The position numbers were made by a program, and so were the translations under genes. From Lineus longissimus (lineage: Eukaryota; Nemertea; Pilidiophora; Heteronemertea; Lineidae), in contig NC_088315.1 of assembly GCF_910592395.1 (NCBI RefSeq), positions 14,431,808-14,495,807 of the forward strand: DNA of 64,000 nt, written 5' to 3'. Every line of letters starts with the position of its first letter. The first letter of the stretch is position 1. A model generated the notes under the pieces. The model saw only the letters and a program-made list of their open reading frames with translations. It did no database searches and had not been told where the DNA came from. This document shows positions 56,501 through 62,926 of this stretch, piece after piece.

Positions 56501-57282
56501 AGACTTACAAAGTGCAAAATCTAACTGATTTCCGTAGCTCAAAGTGCTTCACGGTATTACCTCTAGCTATTGAACTGTATTTTCATCATTCAAGTTCAAA
56601 TCTCGGGTAGTATCACGGGTTTGAGCTGCATCTAGTTACAGCGCTCAGGACTAGCATGCATATTTTGCCATCTCTGCCACCTAGGCCTGTGTCCCTATTT
56701 ACTCATGGATAGAGAGAAGCAAGTCTGGTCAAGAGTCTTGCTCAAGGACAGACACAGAGATCAAACAGTGGTGGTTTTTCTGAGAGGGCTATCCACAAAT
56801 TTCTGATTGGGTCCCTGAAGCCCTTCAAGGGAAAATATAGGCAGCAGCTAGGCAGAGAAGATAAAGTTACACAAAGTTGCCAATAGGGGTCTGTCACATC
56901 TCACAGTAAGCCGAAATGATTCACTCTTGTACGAGGAATATATTTAGTGGGGAATCTGACAGGACCCAGGACCCTCACAGTGGATGTAAGTCACCTGAAG
57001 ATGGCCAAATTAACCCATCTGCTCCTGCCTATAGTCCCCCTTTAAAATACCAGTATACCTGACTGATCTTCCTCATTCATAAGCACAACACCCATGGGGT
57101 AGCCAACTCAACAAAAATCATGTTTGAGTCATTTTAGAACCCTTCTCTTCAATTGATTGACAGCAATTGGAGCACTGACACAGGTATATAAATTTTTCAG
57201 GATACCTGACCGACCCGATGCTGAATCCCGGATGCTGGCCGTGGTAGAGTGGTACCTGACTTCATTCCATGCAGGCAGGAAG
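23486..57282 (+). CDS. OSBPL11-type oxysterol-binding-protein-related protein (partial, 13 exons)
   Basis: Thirteen exons join in phase to 439 codons: 23486-23596, 28785-28819, 33528-33681, 34775-34856, 41452-41531, 45930-46042, 48543-48572, 51421-51529, 52271-52393, 52826-53003, 54453-54586, 55131-55216, 57201-57282. Residues 50-148 are a PH domain ([54 protein letters not shown]). A linker with a conserved middle ([27 protein letters not shown]) follows, and from about 356 the start of the lipid-transfer domain ([46 protein letters not shown]). This order and wording fit ORP10/ORP11, which bind and exchange lipids at Golgi/endosome contact sites. The EQVSHHPP signature and the domain core lie beyond the window. 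The N-terminus, [13 protein letters not shown] then [12 protein letters not shown], is a charged helix unlike the Ser/Gly-rich vertebrate start. Start: ATG 23486 follows TGA 23441; ATG 23501 has the better context. Confidence 0.92.
24095..24252 (+). repeat. Dispersed repeat, copy 2
   Basis: A counterpart of 10436-10582: AGAGAATGCCTC, ATTCGTGCACT, ACTCGGGAATGTAGATTTGA and CATCAGCTTTAACCC in the same order. It ends near a TTAACCCTTT word. Confidence 0.7.
24590..24810. repeat. Degenerate SINE-like copy
   Basis: It shares CAGGAATTTT.GTTCCTTGAA and GGTTCTC words with the tRNA-derived repeat at 32270-32660. The box B region is decayed. Confidence 0.45.
25821..26043. repeat. Near-perfect palindromic MITE (TGTGAC ends)
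   Basis: The left half from TGTGACTCGCTGTACC and the right half ending GGTAGAGCGGGTCACA are reverse complements for about 95 bp with few mismatches (AGGCGCTTGTCGCATCTGAA, TTGTTGTTCATTTCCCTATT, AGACCTTTTGTGAAAT), around a 30-bp loop. Its ends and the phrase ATTTCACAAAAGG are shared with the four TGTGAC MITEs, so it is a palindromic relative. Confidence 0.85.
26342..26823. repeat. Inverted-repeat element with CAGGCATGCAAACAGCC ends
   Basis: CAGGCATGCAAACAGCC at 26355-26371 and its exact complement at 26799-26815. The flanks pair a few bases further (AGCGC). The interior is rich in CCTAAAAT / ATTTTAGG words. It is non-coding, and the superfamily is unknown. Confidence 0.65.
27409..27672 (+). 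CDS. Possible alternative first exon of the OSBPL11-like gene
   Basis: ATG at 27409 after an in-frame TAG (27370) opens [20 protein letters not shown], then a Ser/Gly-rich stretch ([20 protein letters not shown]) and ends DMSEE at a GAG|GTCAGT donor, phase 0, which could splice directly to exon 2 (EFEQQEEK). A later GTAGTC is an alternative donor. The Ser/Gly composition recalls the N-termini of vertebrate ORP10/11. The same GTCAGT donor type closes exon 13. Transcript evidence is lacking. Confidence 0.42.
27765..27950 (+). repeat. TGTGAC MITE, copy 1
   Basis: About 185 bp with ends TGTGACTTGTCACAGCAAAA and CTGGTTTTGCTGTGACGGG, and an interior of AGATGAGCCTAAATGACACC, ATTTCACAAAAGGCAGACAA and AACAGTCCGTCTCAACCTGC shared with the copies at 47836, 56099 and 59206. 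Confidence 0.88.
28785..28819 (+). CDS. OSBPL11-like exon 2 (35 bp)
   Basis: The acceptor is TTTTTACAG|GAATTT and the donor TTAAG|GTTAGT, phase 0 in and 2 out. It codes [11 protein letters not shown] plus two bases of Arg, completed by the first base of exon 3. Confidence 0.72.
28980..29800 (+). repeat. Dispersed AGCTCACCT-family fragment, interrupted
   Basis: Left piece 28980-29105 (TTTTGCCACCAGGTGG, AAAAAGTGCTGCATCTCCC) and right piece 29539-29800 (GTTTTTGATTTGACC, CTAAACTCAAAATGACCATT, GTCAGGTGATC) are consecutive parts of the family module, separated by an inserted MITE. The DR3-like AGGTCA pair is decayed in this copy. Confidence 0.75.
29106..29538. mobile_element. MITE with AAGCCCGTAGCACACTA ends and TA duplication
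   Basis: The ends AAGCCCGTAGCACACTA and TAGTGTGCTGCGGGCTT are inverted and flanked by TA on both sides. The interior repeats CGCC/GGCG words (CAACTTCGGCGT near both ends). It is inserted into an older dispersed repeat. The TA duplication fits a Tc1/mariner-type origin (inference). Confidence 0.82.
32270..32660 (-). repeat. tRNA-derived SINE-like repeat
   Basis: On the minus strand, positions 32656-32585 read like a tRNA head: an A-box-like TGGCCTAGTGGTTTACACTG and a perfect B box GGTTCGATCC in CCCGGGTTCGATCCCGGG. The sequence continues into a non-tRNA body (CAGGAATTTTAGTTCCTTGA on the plus strand), a partial copy of which recurs at 24640-24720. A head plus body, and no proper 3' acceptor stem, argue for a SINE and not a tRNA gene. 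Confidence 0.65.
33528..33681 (+). CDS. OSBPL11-like exon 3 (PH domain, first part)
   Basis: The acceptor is CTCTTTCAG|GCAACA and the donor TTAGCT|GTGAGT, phase 2 in and 0 out. It codes [38 protein letters not shown] and RGSVHLA: PH strands 1-4 with the conserved Trp and RWFVL. Confidence 0.93.
33722..33994. mobile_element. MITE with CAGGGTTTCCACCAG ends
   Basis: CAGGGTTTCCACCAG at 33722 and CTGGTGGAAACCCTG ending at 33994, flanked by a direct ACAGT on both sides (33717-33721 and 33995-33999). GTACCCAA words recur inside both ends. It lies 40 bp after the exon 3 donor. Confidence 0.82.
33995..34774 (+). other. Rest of OSBPL11-like intron 3
   Basis: It contains a fragment of the dispersed family (GATCTGATT, GGCCACCAGGGGGCAAA at 34460-34545) and a short copy at 34551-34715. 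Confidence 0.55.
34551..34715 (+). repeat. Dispersed AGCTCACCT repeat, short deleted copy
   Basis: It begins TTTTTAGCTCACCTGGCAG (34568), has TTTGTCGTCCGTCATCGTC, and ends CAGGTGAGCACAATGGCCC. The terminal AGCTCACCT / AGGTGAGC words are inverted. The modular middle is missing. Confidence 0.7.
34775..34856 (+). CDS. OSBPL11-like exon 4 (PH domain, middle)
   Basis: The acceptor is GTTTTAG|GGTGCT and the donor AAAAG|GTGAGT, phase 0 in and 1 out. It codes [20 protein letters not shown] and GEVFRLK, almost word for word the ORP11 PH strands 5-6. Confidence 0.95.
36150..36415 (+). repeat. 16-bp minisatellite GGACATGCGGGCCTTC
   Basis: About sixteen copies of a 16-bp unit with alternating GGACATGC and AGACTTGC starts and CGGGCCTTC ends, decaying toward 36415. 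Because 16 is not a multiple of three, all forward frames stay open and code the same 16-residue cycle ([16 protein letters not shown]), which explains three overlapping open frames. Confidence 0.9.
37642..40167. mobile_element. 2.5-kb DNA transposon with 24-bp terminal inverted repeats
   Basis: CAGTCAGTTGGCCGCGCCCC at 37642 extends to a perfect 24-bp match with the complement at 40144-40167. Both ends are flanked by AACA (37638-37641 and 40168-40171), a possible 4-bp target duplication. Subterminal TCTCTCTGCG words also match. The interior is AT-rich; the longest frame (38994-39314, 106 codons, from [14 protein letters not shown]) has no recognisable domain, so the element looks non-autonomous. 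Confidence 0.82.
41452..41531 (+). CDS. OSBPL11-like exon 5 (PH domain, last helix)
   Basis: The acceptor is CATGAACAG|CTGCTG and the donor CCTTG|GTAAGT, phase 1 in and 0 out. It codes [20 protein letters not shown] and HTDTISL. Its last 17 bases seed the tandem array that follows. Confidence 0.95.
41518..43245 (+). repeat. 52-bp satellite built from the exon 5 splice junction
   Basis: About 33 tandem units of 52 bp. A typical unit reads ACACCATATCCTTG|GTGAGT, then GTTCAAGCTTTTACTCTCAG|, then GATTCTGTGCAG. The first part equals the last bases of exon 5 and its donor. The TTTTACTCTCAG part is a good acceptor-like tract. Two subfamilies are arranged in order: TATCCTTGG / ACTCTCAG units (to about 42520) and TATTCGTGG / ACCCTCAG / GTTCAGACACC units (about 42530-43200). 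The open frames across it (to 138 codons) are by-products of the repeat. Confidence 0.95.
43246..43660 (+). repeat. Degenerate flank of the exon-junction satellite
   Basis: Diverged units continue: AGTTCCATACAGACATG at 43267, TATTTACAGTCAG near 43313, TTTTACTTCCAGAGTTCCAT near 43568 and TTGTTGGTGAGCGTTGAACC near 43637. These keep GAGTTCCATACAG, which is exon 5 sequence that the core units have lost. Confidence 0.6.
43661..45929 (+). other. Rest of OSBPL11-like intron 5
   Basis: It contains AAT repeats followed by AGTGCTTATATAGTGCACTA and AGTGCGCTTTACAATG at 44073-44155 (a dispersed-repeat 3' end in style), and a dispersed AGCTCACCT-family fragment at 45190-45720. Confidence 0.5.
45190..45720 (+). 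repeat. Dispersed AGCTCACCT-family fragment
   Basis: ACGGCATGTTTCGTGAGCCC, ATTGAAACTTTGTACATATG, GGCCACCAGGGGCCAAAA and TTTTTGATTTGACC in family order, more diverged than other copies. The AGGTCA pair is decayed to AAGGTTGCAGAGG. Confidence 0.7.
45930..46042 (+). CDS. OSBPL11-like exon 6
   Basis: The acceptor is CTCCCTGCAG|AACTTG and the donor ACAAG|GTGGGT, phase 0 in and 2 out. It codes a polar linker, [20 protein letters not shown] and [12 protein letters not shown]. Confidence 0.78.
46256..47372 (+). repeat. Dispersed AGCTCACCT repeat, best full-length copy
   Basis: It begins TTTTTAGCTCACCTCT-TAGC-AGAGGTGAGCT, a perfect 11-bp stem-loop, then a GTC run at 46303-46355, then three modules of about 300 bp, and ends near ATGAGGTGAGCACCGTTGCAG. 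Each module ends with TTTGACC and AAGGTCACAGAGGTCAAA (46613, 46914, 47228). It has no coding capacity. The stem-loop start and inverted AGGTGAGC end define the element. Confidence 0.88.
47836..48025 (+). repeat. TGTGAC MITE, copy 2
   Basis: Ends TGTGACCCGTCACAACAAAA and GCTTTTACTGTGACGGGTCACA; the inner words match copy 1. ATTT-like bases border both sides. Confidence 0.88.
48543..48572 (+). CDS. OSBPL11-like exon 7 (30-bp micro-exon, possible)
   Basis: The acceptor is CAATTCCAG|GAGTGT and the donor GAAAG|GTTTGA, phase 2 in and 2 out, coding SVAGDEPDE between split arginines. Because exon 6 ends and exon 8 begins in the same phase, skipping it keeps the frame; it may be alternative. The donor is weak. 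Confidence 0.5.
49346..49460. repeat. Small palindromic MITE with CAGGGYCC ends
   Basis: CAGGGTCCGGTTGTTAGAAA plus GCATGTTAGCT is matched by the complement ending CAACTGGGCCCTG at 49460. TAT flanks both sides. The interior is about 50 bp. A related end occurs near 9805. Confidence 0.78.
50330..51004. mobile_element. piggyBac-like MITE (TTAA target site)
   Basis: CCCTTTGGGTCCGG at 50330 and GGCACCCAAAGGG ending at 51004, each bordered by TTAA (50326-50329 and 51005-51008). CCC-starting ends at TTAA are the piggyBac hallmark. It is 675 bp with no transposase coded. Confidence 0.78.
51421..51529 (+). CDS. OSBPL11-like exon 8
   Basis: The acceptor is TTCATTGCAG|ATCCCA and the donor TTGAC|GTAAGT, phase 2 in and 0 out. 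It codes [20 protein letters not shown] and [16 protein letters not shown], a helical, probably coiled-coil segment. Confidence 0.85.
52105..52232. repeat. Dispersed AGAGAGGT repeat, copy A
   Basis: Read in reverse it says TACAGTAGAACCTCTCTCTA, GACACCCTCGGGACTGACAA, AGAGAGGTGTCC and AGAGAGGTCAAATTGAATGG, matching copy B at 56363 in the opposite orientation. Confidence 0.75.
52271..52393 (+). CDS. OSBPL11-like exon 9
   Basis: The acceptor is TTCTTGCAG|GACCTT and the donor CAGCAG|GTAGGC, phase 0 on both sides. It codes [20 protein letters not shown], then [20 protein letters not shown], a highly conserved ORP10/11 block. Confidence 0.92.
52826..53003 (+). CDS. OSBPL11-like exon 10
   Basis: The acceptor is TCTTTGCAG|GCTGTC and the donor TTAG|GTGAGC, phase 0 in and 1 out. 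It codes [20 protein letters not shown] and a Ser-rich stretch ([14 protein letters not shown]) likely to be phosphorylated. Confidence 0.88.
53004..54452 (+). other. OSBPL11-like intron 10
   Basis: AT-rich, with no repeat or gene recognised. Confidence 0.5.
54453..54586 (+). CDS. OSBPL11-like exon 11
   Basis: The acceptor is TTTGTTTAG|TCAAAG and the donor CCAAG|GTAACT, phase 1 in and 0 out. It codes the acidic [20 protein letters not shown] and [20 protein letters not shown], where the lipid-transfer domain begins. Confidence 0.92.
55131..55216 (+). CDS. OSBPL11-like exon 12
   Basis: The acceptor is GCCATTTCAG|GTTGTG and the donor TTAAA|GTAAGA, phase 0 in and 2 out. It codes [20 protein letters not shown] and [15 protein letters not shown](K/P)RS is the ORP signature start. 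Confidence 0.95.
56099..56279 (+). repeat. TGTGAC MITE, copy 3
   Basis: Starts TGTGACCCGTCACCAGGCAC (missing the AGCAAAAC of other copies) and ends GCTTTTGCTGTGACGGGTCA. Bordered by ATA on both sides. Confidence 0.88.
56363..56490. repeat. Dispersed AGAGAGGT repeat, copy B
   Basis: AAAGTGGAACCTCTTTAGTG, TTCTTGGGACTGACAAGAGA, TTAGAGAGGTCGAATTAAAT and AGGGCCAAAACTAATGTCTT correspond to copy A read on the other strand. Confidence 0.75.
57201..57282 (+). CDS. OSBPL11-like exon 13 (last in window)
   Basis: The acceptor is AATTTTTCAG|GATACC and the donor GGAAG|GTCAGT, phase 2 in and 0 out. It codes [20 protein letters not shown] and SFHAGRK; the next expected exon (AKKPYNP-type) is not found before 64000. 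Confidence 0.93.
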
Positions 57283-59205
57283 GTCAGTTATAATTAGCTT
57301 GATTGCCAATTATGAGTACGCTTGTAGTAGTAGGTTCTTCGTATGTGCCACTATGAGTTTAAAACTTGTAGCGAAGTCAACAGAGATTCCTTTTTCACTT
57401 TGATCATTCTGGCATCAACTTATGCATGGTGTATTACTGGCGTCCAATTCAGACACGATAGGTGGAGAGGCTCATTCTTCATTTACTGGAGGCGAATTTT
57501 TGTTTTGAAATCATAAGCATTTCATATGGGTTGCAAATTAAGATTGTGTGCTCATAGTAACTTGTAGTAAAAATAGTCAGTCACATGGTGTTTTGAAAGT
57601 CAACAAATTCATGAAAACTCAATAGTCGTAAAAGATTGAAAAGTGTCTGGCTCTCTCAGTTCTCAATTAAATTTCGCAGAAATACAAATGCCACAGGCTG
57701 AAATGCTTTGAAGTTTTATAAACAAAGACATGTAAGTGGGAGACGAACATTCAATTGGCATATTTGGTCAATGTCTAATTTCAGACAGTTATAACTCAAG
57801 AGCAGCTGACCAAATTTCTCTGAAACGTCATAAAGAAGCGTATTATCTTCTCAGCTTTCAGACTGTGAGGATCTCGCTTCTTCCTCCCCTAATTTACAGC
57901 TGTTTAAGCAATGGGGCAGAATTGACATTTGTTACAGTCCACTTTGACATTTGACTATTCATAAATCGTGTTCTTGATGCAACTTTGCACAAATAACTCC
58001 ATTTCTGGCCTGGGGAGGGGTTGGGCCTAGATAAAAATAAAAACCATACCAAAAGTTCAAGAATTTGGCAAGTGTTTACTTTTCTAGGTTCACCTCAAAA
58101 AGATGCCCTTGGCCACAATGGGTCAAGTGATGTCAAATCCTGAGGTGATTTTGTAGTCTTTAAAGTTTATGTTCATGTAGATTGTTTCTCAATCATCTCT
58201 GATGTTGAGGATGATTTAGGTTTATGAAATATGAGAATATAATAGTTCTGATGTTTGAATTTTTTTAATCAAATTCATGATTAGGATGGCACGTGTAAGG
58301 TAAAAAGGCTTTCAAAGGTTTTCACTCCAGAATTTTTTAATTCAGTCTTAGAAAATTATCAGTAATCTTACTTTTGATTTCCAAGCTTTTCAAATCAAGT
58401 TTCATTATTGATATTCTCCTAATTTCTTGGTATATCTAGTCTTACAATGTCTTAGGTTTCTTTTGCTTAAATTCTAGCCAATTCTCTTGTAACTTTGTTG
58501 GTGCTTTGCAATGATTATCAATGTTAATAAGTACTGTGGGCTGAGATTTTGTAAACTCTTTGTATCGCCAATAATTTAACATTGGTCTTGCACACTCTCA
58601 CCCATCTTTCACGTAAAAGATCTTATCGCATCAAAGGCCTATGTTGCAGATGTAGCATCAATGGTGAGTGGGTCACTGATTTGCAACAGTGACTCTGCGT
58701 GAATCCAGTTTTGGAGTTTGTACACACCATGTAGCTTGATACTCCTGAATTAAATGCAGACAGTGATTTTTGTTGCAGTGATATGCATCGATGCTGCAGT
58801 AAGTGATAAGAAGATTGATTGTCTATGGGTGAAATAGGTCATCTGAGCAATCTGCGATCATGTCGAACAGGTTTATATTTTTATGCAGGCACCTGCAATA
58901 GCAGTTTTATAAAAGAATTGTGGGGCGAATTGTGTGTGATGTGCTTTGGACTGATAGTATTAGTAGCAGGATTCAAATATCACAGAAATGGCACACAAAT
59001 ATTGTAAAACATGTAAAACTTTTGCGAATGCCTCTGCCATTGAACAAATTAGTGGCATGTTAATTTCTCAAGTCAAAACATTATAGTTATGGATTCTGAA
59101 ATTTTACTCACAGTGGTAAGAGAGGTGGTGCTCTGGAGGTGTGAAATTATATCATTTGTTTATTGATGTCACAGGCTAAACAAGCTGTTGTTAAATTGTT
59201 TGATA

Positions 59206-59395
59206 CGTGACCCATCACAGCAAAACCAGGTGCATGTTGCACAGAAGATGAGCCTAAATGACACCAGGAGATAATGGAAGAAACTGATGTGCTCATATTT
59301 CACCAAAGGCAGACAACAGAGAAATGAACAAACAGTCCGTCTCAACCTGCCAAGCTCAGAGCGACGTGCGCCTGGTTTTGCTGTGACGGGTCACA
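59206..59395 (+). repeat. TGTGAC MITE, copy 4
   Basis: ACGTGACCCATCACAGCAAA to GGTTTTGCTGTGACGGGTCA; nearly the same interior as copy 1 (AGATGAGCCTAAATGACACC and onward). Confidence 0.88.
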
Positions 59396-59902
59396 TATAG
59401 CAATCTCATCAATTCTGAATCATGGCAATTATAAATTGGACATTTAGCTTTTAAAAAAACCTAAAATTTTTGTGGTCAAATATTTTTGAGAACATGACTC
59501 TCTCTCAAAAACTGCTGCATGCAGAACTTTGCTGTTCTACAAGAATCTGGTTAGGGCCTTCATTCTGCATTTAACGTAATTTCTTTGTTTCAGCTTCTTT
59601 CAGCTTCGTGCACTTTTAGTTATACAGGGTGTATCAGAAAAAATTAGACTGTCGAAAAAAATCATCATAAAATTAACATAGCGAGGAGTTTGGAAAAACT
59701 GGCTACACCCCTTTGTAGAGGGTGTGATTCTGCATCGTATTATACCAGTGTCATCGTTAACACTTTACGTTCCAATGAGCATGGACAATTTGAATTTTGA
59801 AAAATTAAAGTCCTTTGCGCACGGGAATGTGAGGGTTAAAATTGGATGTGTCAAAGTGAATTAAAAATTTAGATGGAGTTTTACTCGCATGCCAAAGCGT
59901 TT

Positions 59903-62660
59903 TTAGCTCAGCTGACAAAGTCAGCGGAGCTAGTAGAATAGCTGTTCAAATGGTGTCCGTCCTGCAATCCATCCATCTAGGGACCCATCTGTGGACAAAA
60001 TTGGACATTTCTGATTGGGAAGGCCTAGCCACTTCGTTGACGGTGCTAAATTAGGAGTTGCCCAAGGTGAACTCAAAAAACGAAAAATCAGCGCGATCCG
60101 ACCTGTATTAAGAGAATGAGGGCATTTCGCGTGTAGATTTCTTTCCCTTTTTACCTCGGTCCACAGAGCAAATATTGTTTTCAAATGTGGCTGAATATTT
60201 TTTAATATTTTTTCATTTTTTACTTTTAATGGAATTAATATGGTTTTCACCGCCAGTTGGCGCTGCAGGCACATTGACTGAATTTTGGCGATTTCAAATT
60301 TGGCGGTGGCTCAACTTTTTGCAAGCAGTGCCGCTGATTGGCCGATCGATAGAAGAGATGCCACCATTTAAAAATGGCGGTAGTCGCTGCTTCAATGAAG
60401 ATGAGTGAACTTTCTCATGTTCAATCGGTTGATACTCTTTTAATCAACATGACCATGTACCTGAAATTTGTTTAGGTACTGAAAAGAGTCTATATAATTC
60501 AGATTTATCGATAGTTTTTTATAATATTGCGGAAATTTTGTGCACAAATTAGCGAAAGTTGGTGCTCGTCTCATGTCATTTTAGAGCGAGAAATTTGTTT
60601 CCGTCGATCTCTACCACTGAAAAATCGCTTGCATAGCTTCGAATTTTTGTGAAAATAAGTATCTGAACTTGGTTTCAAATAGTCTAGAGAGTTACCTTTG
60701 TGGTGATACATATGGTATGTGATAAATATTTGTGGAATTTGTGAAATTCGGTTTTCAAACGTGCCGATGATGCAAGCGATCTCGCGTGAATTTTGCAAGT
60801 CCTGATATGTCGACCGGGTGTCAAAAATCACTCGCCTAAATTCAATTCAAAGATCAAAAATAATATCGAACTTAGTTTCAAATAGCCTACGCAATTATCA
60901 TTTCGGTGATATATAATGCATGCATGTAATAATTGATTAATCTGCCTAAAACGCGCTATTAAAACGGCGAAAGATCGTGATAAACACTCTGGTGGCGGTC
61001 GCACTAAATAACGACCGGTAGGGCCCGGCGTCTGGCGGAGAAAAAAAGGTAGCGGCCGGAGGTTGAAACGGGATTTTTATGCACTTTTAACTGTATATAT
61101 ATGTTGTTTGGATGTATTTCTAACAGTTCTGTAACTTTGATGACCAAGCTTGCGCCCAAAGTTGGTGAAATTGATGCTTGTTTATGGACTGCGCTAGCGA
61201 CCGGAGAATTCGCCGTCGGCCATTTTGGCTACGGTCCCTGAGATGTTGTGGTTGGCAATTTTGCAACAAATTTCGCCATTTAGGCTACGTTTGTTTACAA
61301 TTATTTTGAAAGTCACATTATGACATCGTAGTATGAATTCCACTGCAGTTTCGTTACGCAGCAATGCTCATGTTTTTGGTTTGCAATCCTGTACTGTCTG
61401 TACACTGCGCTGTGCATGGCTGTACTGTAGCTGTAAAAAAGACAAAAACCATAGCCTAGCCCTATAGGACAGGCTTAGAGTATAACTCAACAAACAGGCC
61501 CTCATGATTCATTTGATGGACACCTTATTTGATAGTACCTCATCATTAAGTCCACTAGATCCTGTTCTGTCACATGTCGTAGACGATAGACAATTTTCAA
61601 AATGTAGTACACCACTCGCTCATCTTTAAGCCCAGCTCTCGGCTCACATGTGGGCACGGTTGGCTGTTGAGTGTTATGGTTCAGTCTGTGAGACTAATTT
61701 AAAGAGGTTACACTTTTATTTTGAATTGGAAAACAGCCCACAGGACTGACTTTTCACTGAGTAATAAGTGTGCCCTTCGAAGGTAAAGTCTCTTTCTGGA
61801 TTTGCTTCCATAGATGCCTTGTTCAGGATATCATCTGACCGATGCCTGATCAAGCACAGACTGTATCCGGTGGTGTACATTTCCCCGTCTATGTCACCCT
61901 TTTTTATTCAGTCAGTGTTAATTTCTCTTCTCTTTTTTTACAGATTAACTGTTGTTGGTTATTACAAGAGGAGTCGTTGGCACATTTCAAGTCCAGGAAA
62001 GCACTTGCTGTTCCCACATTCAGAGTGAGGTGTGCTTACTCGTTTTACTGCTTTCCATTCCCGGAGAGCGTTATCAAATATCTGCTGCAAGGCAACAAAT
62101 ATCTGCCGCAAGGCGCTTCAAATATCTGCCGAAAGGCATCAAATATCTGCCGCACCAATAAAGTTCATTTTGTTAACCAACTCTTTATCTTCTTTTCTTC
62201 ACATACAAAAAAGACCGTCCCAAACATTTGGCTGCATCCACTTCATCAATGTCCAGACAACAGTCGGTTCATTTGACCATTGTAAAGCACCAGGCCCCAC
62301 CTCACAAAATACACTGTAATAATCATGTACCTTGTGTCCATGTGCATGTTATTAGTTCCACCTACGCTGCATGAAGACAAGGACTCCACTCTTTGACGTC
62401 ACCACACAACTCCTTGACGTCATCACACACCCCACTACTGCAACGGCAATAGAAATGACTTTACGTCATAATACCAGGGTGACGTCAACTCAGTACTTCA
62501 GCATGCACTGATATAGCAAGAAGGTCTTTCGCATCAGCACTTCTGCGTGCTAGACGTTATAGCTTCACGTTGCCTCATAATAACGTTACCGACACACACT
62601 TGGCCCTTGCCTTCACCTATCCATTTCAGCTGAGCGCCAGGCCCTTGGGCCTCTTGTTGA
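59903..62660 (+). repeat. Possible large relative of the AGCTCACCT family
   Basis: TTTTTAGCTCAGCTGACAAA with a stem (GCTGAC / GTCAGC) at 59903 resembles the start of the dispersed repeat, and CAGCTGAGCGCCAGGCCCTT GGGCCTCTTG at 62627 resembles an end. The interior is unlike the module repeats. Whether both ends belong to one 2.7-kb element is uncertain. Confidence 0.35.
62069..62156 (+). repeat. Short tandem repeat AAATATCTGCCGCAAGGC
   Basis: Four units of about 20-24 bp (AAATATCTGC(T/C)GCAAGGC with small changes). Confidence 0.8.
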
Positions 62661-62926
62661 AATAATTAACCCTTTCACCCTCTAATCCTGAAACAAAACT
62701 ATCTCATTTCTGAGTGTAGATCTTCATCAAGGGGTTAACGCAATGGCATGAAGTGGTCATGACCATAATAACCATAAGTCCTATCTTGTCAATTTCATAT
62801 TTTCTTCAAATAGCTACCTTATGTTGGTTAGATAACAGGCCTAACGTAATTCCTGGCCATAAATCTGTGAGCATCTGTGCATTTTGTCCTCACTGTTTGG
62901 CTTGTGTCCTGTGGTATGGATGTAAA

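Larger units (their letters stand above)
55217..57200 (+). other. OSBPL11-like intron 12
   Basis: It contains the TGTGAC MITE at 56099 and the AGAGAGGT repeat at 56363. No exon is recognised. Confidence 0.55.
57283..62752 (+). other. Start of the next OSBPL11-like intron
   Basis: It contains a TGTGAC MITE (59206), a TACAGGGTGTATCAGAAAAA mariner-like end at 59624, and a possible dispersed element opening TTTTTAGCTCAGCTGAC at 59903 and closing CAGCTGAGCGCCAGGCCC near 62627. Open frames have no family signature. I looked for the next ORP exon and did not find it. Confidence 0.5.

Noticed and set aside
61768-62319. Next OSBPL11-like exon in overlapping frames near 61950
   Set aside because: A TTTTTTACAG acceptor-like site exists at 61940, but the peptide (INCCWLLQEESLAH and others) has no resemblance to the lipid-transfer domain.
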